This document shows positions 55,819 to 64,000 of a DNA stretch of 64,000 nucleotides, one piece after another. Position 1 is the first letter of the stretch, and every line of letters begins with the position of its first letter. The stretch spans positions 2,113,640 to 2,177,639 of the forward strand of contig KV748181.1 in NCBI GenBank assembly GCA_001692895.1. The letters are read 5' to 3'. The DNA comes from Cenococcum geophilum 1.58 (Eukaryota; Ascomycota; Dothideomycetes; Gloniales; Gloniaceae). The notes below the pieces were generated by a model that was not told the origin of the DNA, ran no database searches, and worked only from the letters and a program-made list of their open reading frames with translations. The translations under genes and the position numbers were made by a program.

Positions 55819-55984
55819 TGTCAGGGCACTGAGCAGGCTGATGGAATGATACATATGATGCTCTATGAGGAAGGATCTCAGGGGCCGAAGGCCCTGAGAT
55901 GATATCTACAAGATGGCCCGCGCGCTGTCACGTGACACGTCGCCGAGCTCAAAGAGACTGCCCAAGTACCCCCCCCTACCAACA
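55819..55984 (-). repeat. Copia 5' LTR
   Basis: 166 bp, TGTTGG at the start and TGACA at the end on the minus strand. Its position is fixed on one side by the primer-binding site and on the other by the resumed sequence of element A (GCATATAACTTTACCTTAAT). Confidence 0.8.
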
Positions 55985-56207
55985 GCATATAACTTTACCT
56001 TAATTACATGTCAAGGAATATATAGTTAGCTTTTAAAGTTGTTAAATAGGTTAACTGCGTGTTATTTGACTTTTGGATGTGTCAAATTGGTCAATTGCGT
56101 GTCAAGTTGGTCAATTGCGTGTCGAGTTGGTTAAATTGCATGTCAATTACGCGAAACGCGAAAACCAAAGTCTACTTGAATCTCATCCTGCGAATATTTT
56201 CCCGATG

Positions 56208-58783
56208 CATATTAGATACTGCCTTAAAGAATACGTCCTTGAATTTCCGGTGTCGATTAGGTAGTTTTTATTCCACTAGTTCTTTATCTATAAGCCCACT
56301 TTCCTATTTACTAAGCTCGCTTTCCTTTTCCTTAATTATTTGGTTAATTTTATGTAGGCTAGTTATAAAGGCAACGGCATTAGGCTAAACTAGGTTCTAG
56401 TAGAATCCTACAGCGCTAATATAGCAGATATTAACTGGTGGGAGGTCCGTAGGTTTCTTTAGCGTCTATTAGGCCGTAGTTTGCAGTATAGGGTTTATAG
56501 TCTTCCTCAGCTCACGTTCTATTTTCCGTAAGTTATCCTTCCTATCTATTAGTTTAGTGTGGCGTCCAATATTGTAACCGACTACCGGACCTTGCATATT
56601 ACCCTGTTTCACCTGCGTCAGCACTACCCTCGTATGTCTCAGATACGTTGGAAATGAGTTATAGGCTTCGGAGTTCGGGGTCTACTTTCATGTATTTATA
56701 CCACTTGATTTCCATAGATTTACAATTAAGTCGCTTGTTTAATTCCCACACACTACAAAGCTTACAAATATCCCTAGCCTTCCTTTATAGCTGCGTAGGG
56801 CCTAGGTTCTTTATTAGGGACTTAGCTAAGCCACTACTAACTTCCTAGGTCTCTAGTGCGGGTAGTATAATATAGGTAGTTTAGGGGCGGCGTAATATAT
56901 AGATCCGTTGCGGATTAAGCTATATATCCTTTTTAAAAGCCTAGTCCCTACGCGTTGCATTAGCCTAGTAAACAGTGTCTATTTATAGCCGTATAAGGTT
57001 TTCTATTATAATACTAATCTCTTTTATAAAGGAAGGCGTTAGGGGTATAATTTTAGGCTAGATAAGCTGCCTATTTTATATATTAAGCTATAAGCCTAAA
57101 TAGGCTAGCCATTTTCTTCCTAGGATTATATTATGGCTTCTAAGGTCCATAATAAGGAAGGGGACGTTATACTACCTTTATCCGTTAACGCGGAGGTAAA
57201 TCCGCAAGATAGTTATAATAGGTGGCCCTATCTATCCGTTATAACCGCGAATAGGGATTAGTTTGGGCAGTTCTTTAAGGGGTGCATTTAAAAAGTTAGC
57301 TAGTTTTGCAGCGCACTTTATATTAATTAAGGTAAAGGCATTTACTTCTAAGTTAGCTAAAGTAGAGGTTAAAACTTAATATCTATTACGAAATAAAGTA
57401 TAAGGGATAGTGCAGCTTTTTCCACTAATTAGCCAACCTAGATTAATATATAATATATTAATCCCTTTTAACCCTAGAGAGGAGTCTTCCTCTAAGGTTC
57501 CTCTTTTTCTAGCTCTATACTATCCTCCTAAATTAATAGGACCTTATTTATCTTTACCTTTATTAGGCAGTTTTTTATAAGGTAGCCTATTTAACCATAT
57601 AAGAAGCAAGCTCCTTAATTGCTAAGGGCCTATATATAGGGGTCGCTGTATATAGGCCGGGTATACACTAGGCCTACAGTAGGGGTAGCTGCGCGGCTAG
57701 CCGCTAGGTTAACTATAGGGGTTGCCAATTATGCTAGGGCACTATAGGCCGTACTTATAGTACTTACGGCCTAGTTTATAAGGTTTCTAGTTTTTAGCTA
57801 ATTAGCGCGTGCCTTAATTTAATAGAGGCCTTAGTTAATAGCTAGGCAATAGTCCATAAGTTCCTTTAACGTCTATGCTGTAGTATAAGCTAGCAATACG
57901 GCCCGCTATAGGTCCAGGGTAAGCTTATTAAAGAGGTCTAGTAGCAGGTCTTCCTAGGGGATCTAGGCCTATCTAGCTAGGTATAAAAAGCGGGTTTAGA
58001 AGGCTGAAAAGGTCTCCGTTATTTTTATATTTAGGCTTTTATAGCTAAGGCGAGCGTTCTATACTTTAAAAGGGTCTTTATAAATAGAAGATAAGTGTTT
58101 AATTATTTCTTCTTTAGCGATAAAGGGGTCTGCTAAGTCTTTAGTATATCGCGGGCGTAAATGCGTCTAAGCGTCTCCGCTAGTACGGCCGAAAACGTAG
58201 GCCATTCTAGCTTAGGCGTTAGGGAAGTGGTCTATATTAACTTTAAGCTTATCCTATAATTAAAGCTTCTAATTATTAAATATAGGGTCGGTTCCGTCTA
58301 TAAGTAGCGGAGGATCCGTAACCTTTACTAACCACTTTAGTACTATATAGGCCTTAGTAGGTCCACTAAGGCGCTAGAATAGGGCCTAAAGGACTATAGT
58401 AAGTCTTTAGTTATCTAATAATAACTTATTATTAGATATAGGGGTATCTCTAGCTTNNAGCAGCTCTNNCANTNATTTAATTTNNGNATTAGCAGCCGCA
58501 AGCTCCGCCTAGGGGGTTAAAACGTTAATTATTTCTTCATCTAAAGTATTTAAGGGTCCTACAGCTGCTTTACCTGCTACTATAGTTCGTAGTATAGTAG
58601 TAGGGGTATTAGGTAATTCCGGGTAATTTCTTTAGGGGTTTTAGTCTATATATATCTTATAGGTCCTTTTCTTAGAGTTCTATTCTTTTCTTTTAGGTCC
58701 TGTCCTTGGGGTTCTATTCTATATTCTTATAGATATATTTAAGTTCCTTCTTAGGAAGAAAGAGTAGAGTAAGCTTTAGATAA
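56208..58783 (-). pseudogene. Gypsy gag and protease remnant
   Basis: On the minus strand from 58,783 downward the reading shows decayed gag, with a damaged zinc knuckle near 57,610 (GACFLYG-IGYLIKNC, where one Cys and the His have become Tyr). The protease and the linker to reverse transcriptase follow, ending LPNRHRKFKDVFFKAVSN at the point where element A was inserted. Stops and Cys-to-Tyr or Gln-to-stop changes are all of the C-to-T or G-to-A type. Confidence 0.75.
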
Positions 58784-59011
58784 TATTAGCGACTTAGTTA
58801 ATTAAGNNATANGNANNGNAAAAGGGNCGCGNAAGCCTATATNATTGGATTGTCTATAAACGAGAATCTAAAGCTAGGGAAAGGAAAGGAGAAGAAGAGT
58901 AGCGCCGTTCGATGTTTTATAAGATTAAACGCGTCACGTGGCCGTAATATGCGGCAATCTGTGGCAACTTGCCGGTGCGTAGTTCTACCAAGTTCTGCTA
59001 ATGCCGTAACA
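58784..59011 (-). repeat. Gypsy 5' LTR
   Basis: 228 bp, the same length as the 3' copy. It has several N and a run of transitions relative to the other LTR. Both LTRs have their ends at the same place and CTTAT follows directly. Confidence 0.92.
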
Positions 59012-59775
59012 CTTATTATACTTCGTCCGGTTATAAATTATAGTAGAAATAAGTAATTTTCTACTCTTTTTCCGGTTCTTTAAGAGTATAGGATTATATA
59101 AAAAATTAGTGCTATTATTTCTGACAATACTTCTTTAAATAATACTCTTTACTAATAATTTAGTATTTACCTCTAGGAGGAAGAGGTAATTAAGTAGGAT
59201 GCTTTATATTAACAGATTCGCTATATTAGGTATATTATTAACCTAGCTATATAAGCCTTTTTATTTTAGAATCTAATTAAAATAAAGTAAATTAAATAGT
59301 ATAATAAATAGGAAAGAATAGAACAAGTTAAAAATAAAAAAGAGAAGTAGGTAACCTTTTAAGTAATAGATCTATTTAGAAAACTTTATAATATTATTAT
59401 ATATATCCGTAATTCCGCTAATTATATAAAGGAGTTTAAAGCTCTAGTAGGAAGGTTAATTCCCCTTAATAATTAGATAAGATGGAATAGCTAGTATCTA
59501 ATACTACTTATAGCAATTAAAAAAGCAGGAGCTATTAACACTTATTTAAAGAATAACTTCGCTATACTTAAAAGGACTATCTTTCTTTAAGCAACTAAGA
59601 TTAACTTTAGAAGATTAAGGTATTTCCTTAACTATTCTATTAAGCGATACTTAAAACTTAAGGATATAACGCAATAATTAATTATATACTGTTTATAATG
59701 GATATCCTTATTTAGTACTTTAAAAAGGCTCTCTCTAACTATACTAATAATAAAGAATTTACAGAATAATTTCAT
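59012..59775 (+). mobile_element. hAT transposon, right part (transposase core)
   Basis: The frame interrupted at 44,769 resumes at the CTTAT copy (LLNVLI then ILRPVINYS). Blocks typical of hAT transposases follow with RIP stops: YIRYIINLAI-AFLF, RNSANYIKEFKALVGRLIPL, RWNS-YLILLIAIKKAGAI and NTYLKNNFAILKRTIF. The reading fades at about 59,770 where the LINE starts, so the 3' terminal repeat is not seen here. Confidence 0.8.
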
Positions 59776-61764
59776 TACAATGCAATCGCCCGCTAAAGAA
59801 ACCTGCGAAACAAGCCTAATAGAGCTCCCACGAGCTCCAGAGGACTATAGAAACCCTTCCTATCAAAACCACACACCCCAATTAGGCGTTAGTGGAGGTA
59901 TATATAGTGTTTTCCAATATACAGCCCCTAAAACCGGATCACAACAAACAAATAAACCCCTAACCCCAACCCCAACCACCCTAACCACCCCAATTAAACA
60001 GCGCGCCTTTTAAGAACGCGTTTTATAGATTATATAAACTATAGAACAAACCCAGCAGGCACTATAGAAACGATTTCTTAATGTAGACGAGGAGCGCTCC
60101 ACTATGCTCTCCTTCCTCACCACCGCGATTATAACCCTTTGGACAGCCTTTACTATGTTAATGGAGCTTATCTGGACCTAAGAAACCCAGGAGCAATATA
60201 CCTAGGACATAAAGGCAATCCGGACAGACATTAGCGCCCTTAGGAAGGCCGCAATAATGGCTATAAAGAGCGGACTAACGTCTATAGGCCCGCTGTCGTA
60301 CGCACACGTCGCTGCCACTATACCTATAATACCCTAAGCCATAAGACAAGTTGCCTACAAACCTACAGAAGTACATAAGATTATAATCCGTATAGGCGAC
60401 GCCGCTAACTATAAGGAAACCTTAAAGCAAAATAGCTAAGCCCTAGTATATAAACTCTAGGCTATAGGACCCCTAGACACCTACAGGATATAGGCCATAA
60501 AGAAGTTATAAAGCGGTAACGTTAGGGCGTATATTACGGATAAAGACGTAAAAGATAGGTTGCTATAAGAAACAGAGTAAACAAAGGTCCTTAGACGCTT
60601 TACTATACTAGCTATTCCGCTAGTACTAATAGAGGTCTACATAGTACCTACAAGCCTCACCATCTAAGGCCTAGAGGCTAAGCAGATAATAGAAGATATA
60701 ATAAAGCAGAACTATACTATAGCGGGGCTTATAGTAGAAAGGCTAGTATAAAAAAGGCTAGAAAGAGTCCAAACGGGATAAAAGGTCAAATTGTTACTTA
60801 TTATGGGCATATAGTTAGAAGAGTTAGCAAATACGCTATTTAATTAGGGCCTCTTCTTAGGAGGAGACTACTACCTAGTTATAAGGCATGAGATAACGTT
60901 TCTAGTAACGCAGTGCTTTAAATACTAAGGCTTTAACTATATAGCTAAAAGTTACAGAAGAAAAGCTAAATATGGACGCTGCGCTAGGCAATATAATACT
61001 AGCGAATGTATAGGAGACCTACCTAAAAAGTGTATTAACTATAAAGCAGACTACAAGGCATAGAACGGGGCATATAGTATTAAGCGGATATAGTAGGAAA
61101 AGGCTGTAGTAATTAGGGCCTATATACTAACACACTACGTAGGCACCTATAAGGCACCTATAAGCGGATAGCAATTATAATTATAGTACAAAATTACTAC
61201 TAAGGAGGTCTTATAACAAGCTAAGAAAAGGAAGCTAAAGGAGACAGTTACGTAAGAGAGCTCTATATAGGCAGAGGAAGCCCCCTAAAAGGTCGGCCAG
61301 CTATAGACTTTTAATTATTCTAGGAAGGAAATGGGCCAGAGGACCCTCTAATTAACACTCTAAATAGCACTACGTCAGGAAAACGGGAGGGTGGTAGGGG
61401 CTAGCCAGGGGCTAGCCCGGGGCTGGCCCGGGGNCATTTCAGCTGGATCCGCTGATCTGCTCATGTACACTTATTTACGCTAGCCCGGGGCTAGCCCGGG
61501 GCCATATTAGNAACATTAGCACATTTTATACGTTTTNTACGTTTTATACATTTTATACGTTTTATATATTTTATATAATATTTCCTATAGCTGCAATATG
61601 TATAATTATAATAAAATTNAAAATTTAAAATTCAAAAATTCAAAATTTAAAATTAATAGTAGCTATAAGGGATATCTCTCGCAGAGTCTCCAAATCGTCA
61701 ATTGGCGGCGTTCCCGATGATCCGCCGGCCATGTACTGATTTCCTAACTAGGCCTAGTGCCTGT

Positions 61765-61862
61765 CCTCCCTGTCCTGCCTGTCCTACCTGTCCTACCTGT
61801 CCTACCTGTCCTACCTGTCCTACCTGTCCTACCTGTCCTACCTGTCCTACCGTCTGACCGTC
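61765..61862 (+). repeat. 10-bp minisatellite, TCCTACCTGT type
   Basis: About ten copies. Because the unit is close to the CTACCTGTC motif of the 17-bp array in element A, the two may share an origin. Confidence 0.9.
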
Positions 61863-62181
61863 CTACTTGTTCGTGCCTACCTATTTGTGCCTGCCGGTCG
61901 TGCCTACTTGTCTATGCCTACCTGTCTATATCTGTAATTTAGGGGAGAGGTTGGCCCGATCGAAGGCTCTGCTTAATTTAATTGCGATTAATTATATTAA
62001 TTCGAATCGTTCTCTTTGGGCGTTCGCTAGCTGTACGTTTGAATGGTGGTCGTCTGGGGTGCCTCCCTAAGAGGCCTTAATTCGATTTGATTTGGTAATG
62101 GGATAATATTGAGGCTCTAGTTCGATTCGATTGATCGATTGAATTGATCGTGGTGTTTGCTGGCTGGTCGTTTAAACGATT

Positions 62182-62341
62182 ATCGTCTGGCTCTGGCGGC
62201 GGTCGTCTGGTTCTGGCGACGGTCGTCTGGTTCTGGCGACGGTCGTCTGGTCTGGCGACGGTCGTCTGGTTCTGGCGACGGTCGTCTGGTTCTGGCGACG
62301 GTCGTCTGGTTCTGCGACGGTCGTCTGGTTCTGGTCACAGT
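62182..62341 (+). repeat. 20-bp minisatellite in C, same unit as in A
   Basis: About eight copies of CTGGTTCTGGCGACGGTCGT. One copy has a single-base deletion. Low divergence suggests recent expansion. Confidence 0.92.
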
Positions 62342-62671
62342 CCTCTAGCTACCGTTCTGGTGCCTCCCTAAGTAGGGAGGATGTAAGGAAGGAAGGAAGG
62401 GTAAAGGTGGCATTTAGGTGTATAAGGGGTATGTAAAGGCACGTGTAGAGGCTGTCGGGAATATAGCGGGGACCCGATGGTACTTCGGACGATTTAGATG
62501 ATAAGGAAAATTAAAGTCCTGCTAGGAGCCTGCTAGGAAGCCTGCTAGGAGCCTGCCCGGAGGCCTTTAGGATTTTAATACCCTAATAGCAATAAATATA
62601 ATAATAGTAATAATATTTATTTTATAGCTATAAGCTAGTATAGTGCTAGCGTATAGCTTTAAGGCTTAGCT

Positions 62672-62823
62672 AATATGGCTAAAAGCTAGCCCTAGGCTAG
62701 GGGGGGTTAGCTAATATAGCTAAAAGCTAGCCCTAGGCTAGGGGGGGTCAGCTAATATGGCTAAAAGCTGGCCCCGGGCTAGGGGGGGTTGGCTAATATG
62801 GCGGAAAGCTAGCCCCGGGCCCT
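62672..62823 (+). repeat. 41-bp tandem repeat, nearly four copies
   Basis: The unit begins AGCTAATATGGCTAAAAGCT and continues AGCCCTAGGCTAGGGGGGGT. Copies become more GC-rich toward the right end (CCCCGGGC in place of CCCTAGGC). Confidence 0.88.
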
Positions 62824-64000
62824 AAAAACACTTTTAGCGAAACTAAATTTCCTGCGCCACTTTCCGTTTTCCTGACGTATATAGTAGTATATACGCCCTA
62901 ATTTAAATCCTAGTAACCTAGGAGCCTCTACTAAATATAAAGTTTAATATAAAGGTAGAAGCAGAAGCCCAGATCTAGAGAGAGGCATCTAAAGACTCTA
63001 AAACTATATTATAAGGAAGCAAACAGACGCTAAAGGGCACTAACTTAGCTAACTTAGAGGCTAGCATAGACCTCTTATATTAGGACACCGGAAAACACTT
63101 ATAATTATACAGTATAATACTAATAACAGTAGGAACGGCGTACTACTCCACTTCCTATAAGAGGTGGAGTAGGCGGACTCCTAGCTAAATATATTAGCTA
63201 TCTAAGAGCTATAGCGGAGGGACTAAGGAAATATAATATATACTATAAAATCCTACTACCTAGTGCGCGCGGGAGTAGGCAATATAAGGGTCTATTTCTA
63301 TATAAATAAGGCTATTAACACAAATAAGTAGGCGCCTATATACCACTTAGTAGATACATATATAATTAAGCTAGAGGGCTACGAGAGGACTATCTAGATT
63401 TATAATATTTATAACCCCTAATAGACAAATAGCAGTGTCTATATGCTACTAGAGCTGCTAAGAGCTAAAGGAGAACACATACTATTAGGTGATTTTAATC
63501 TACACTACCCCTTCTAGGGGGGTATAATAGTAATATACGCGGACAATGCGGCGGATAACCTTATCCGCGCTATAGAGGTAGCTGGCCTAAGCTTAGCCAC
63601 TAAGGCAGGTATAGAGACGTGGGTAAAGGGCATATTAAAGAGCACGCTAGACCTAGTATTTACCTCTCCCTAAATTACTAATAGGCTGCTATAGAGTTAA
63701 AGATAAGACCGCTAGTATATAGGGTCCGACCACTTTCCTATTATTATAAAGGTAGACGTAAAGACGCTAGAGGGGCCCCCCTTACCCAAAAGACCGCTAT
63801 AGAAGAAGGCTAATTAGAAGGTGGTATAAAGCGAGCTAGAGGGCCGACTCTAGCCCCTATATAGACTCCTATACAATATAAGAGATAAACTAAACGCACT
63901 AGCGGAGGCTATATACTAAGTAATTAAAAATACTATAGCAAAAATAGTACCTAACGCGCGGCCCTCGCCGCAAGCCTTTAAAGCATAGTTAGAGGAATAT

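Larger units (their letters stand above)
53199..55984 (-). mobile_element. Copia retrotransposon with internal deletion
   Basis: LTR-like direct repeats at 53199-53373 and 55819-55984 flank 2.4 kb on the minus strand. Both begin TGTTGGTAGGGGGGTACTTG. A purine tract GCCTGGGGGGGTG lies just before the 3' LTR and a primer-binding site just after the 5' LTR. One reading frame with 665 codons runs from gag through protease and then to the RNase H end, with integrase and most of reverse transcriptase missing. I found no clear target duplication. The element sits inside TIR element A. Confidence 0.85.
51195..56207 (-). mobile_element. TIR element A, inverted relative of B, in Gypsy pol
   Basis: 5013 bp including a nested Copia (53199-55984). 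Its right end on the minus strand is CATCGGGAAAATATTCGCAG, the same as the left end of B over 42 bases. Its left end is TATTAGTAAAATATAGTACC, which equals the other end of B after four transitions (CATCGGC to TATTAGT). CA is duplicated on both flanks (51193-51194 and 56208-56209). The orientation is opposite to B, so A and B form an imperfect palindrome with a 285-bp spacer. Minisatellites fill most of the interior. No transposase is seen. Confidence 0.85.
44770..59011 (-). mobile_element. Gypsy LTR retrotransposon, complete but mutated and interrupted
   Basis: Direct repeats of 228 bp at 44770-44997 and 58784-59011 bound the element, and both flanks carry the same five bases, CTTAT (44765-44769 and 59012-59016), as a target duplication. 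Read on the minus strand it runs gag, protease, reverse transcriptase, RNase H, integrase. Removal of the two inserted TIR elements (47850-50909 and 51195-56207, each with 2 duplicated bases) leaves about 6.2 kb, a normal Gypsy size, with the pol frame intact across both scars apart from point-mutation stops. The sequence is AT-rich with TA where CA or TG is expected, as RIP produces. Confidence 0.92.
61373..62877. mobile_element. TIR element C, satellite-loaded, in the LINE
   Basis: 1505 bp. The left end is CGTCAGGAAAACGGGAGGGT and the right end, on the other strand, is CGTCAGGAAAACGGAAAGTG, a 14-bp perfect terminal repeat. TA is present on both sides (61371-61372 and 62878-62879). The interior holds GC-rich GGGGCTAGCCCGGGGCTGGC motifs, a 10-bp array, a unique module shared with element A, the 20-bp array shared with A, and a 41-bp array near the right end. 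No transposase is visible. The terminal consensus C[AG]TC[AG]GGAAAA joins it with A and B. Confidence 0.85.
59780..64000 (+). mobile_element. Tad-like LINE retrotransposon, interrupted and truncated by the window
   Basis: First reading frame at 59780-61372: an N-terminus MQSPAKETCETSLIELPRAP, a coiled middle, and near 60,915-61,080 three zinc knuckles of the ORF1 type, partly lost (QCFKY-GFNYIAKSYRRKAK, YGRCARQYNTSEC). After element C the frame of the endonuclease begins and shows the APE-type motifs GDFNLHYPFW near 63,490 and GSDHFPIIIKVD near 63,725, with ETWVKGILKSTLDLVFTSP between. Decay is of RIP type. The reverse transcriptase would lie beyond 64,000. Confidence 0.8.

Noticed and set aside
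53199-55984. Target duplication of the Copia element
   Set aside because: I compared the bases outside both LTRs and found no convincing 5-bp match; the outer end of the 3' LTR is also uncertain.

Overview
The window looks like nuclear DNA of a filamentous ascomycete (Pezizomycotina). The genes have short GT-AG introns, the homologues are fungal (IRE1 kinase/RNase, HET domain, Prp39, Mdm20, Sad1, a C6 regulator), and the repeats carry C-to-T decay of the type left by repeat-induced point mutation (RIP). I cannot fix the class or species.

Positions 1-43.5 kb are a gene-dense euchromatic arm. In order they hold: the 3' end of a C6 transcription factor; an unknown conserved protein; Prp39 (U1 snRNP); COQ10; a HET-domain gene bracketed by 120-140 bp direct repeats and next to a MITE; a Trm140-type tRNA m3C methyltransferase; gamma-glutamyltranspeptidase; IRE1; CCT2; Sad1/USP39 (U4/U6.U5 splicing factor); a mitoribosomal SOD-like protein; a Cys-rich single-pass membrane protein; a kappa-class GST; a large RING protein; a 2OG-Fe(II) oxygenase; a tiny four-exon COX23 homologue; and Mdm20/Naa25 (NatB). 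Most are housekeeping genes for splicing, translation, ER folding and mitochondria, with no sign of a biosynthetic cluster. I rebuilt exon structures by joining reading frames across GT-AG introns, and these are given per gene.

Positions 43.9-64 kb are a nested transposon cluster whose layers can be separated almost to the base. A hAT transposon (from 43,902) was split inside a codon by a Gypsy LTR retrotransposon (44,770-59,011, two 228-bp LTRs, 5-bp target duplication CTTAT). The Gypsy pol gene was hit twice, 285 bp apart and in opposite orientations, by two copies of a terminal-inverted-repeat (TIR) element, called B (47,850-50,909) and A (51,195-56,207), each with a 2-bp target duplication. 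Element A also received a Copia element with an in-frame internal deletion (53,199-55,984). Beyond the Gypsy, a Tad-like LINE (59,780 to the window end) carries a third TIR element, C (61,373-62,877), with a TA duplication.

A, B and C are the most unusual feature. No transposase is visible in them, they share an 11-bp terminal consensus C[AG]TC[AG]GGAAAA, and their interiors are largely mosaics of minisatellites (units of 10-51 bp). The GC-rich arrays show little decay although the Gypsy, hAT and LINE around them are heavily mutated. They look like a family of satellite-loaded non-autonomous DNA transposons, which I cannot assign to a described family.
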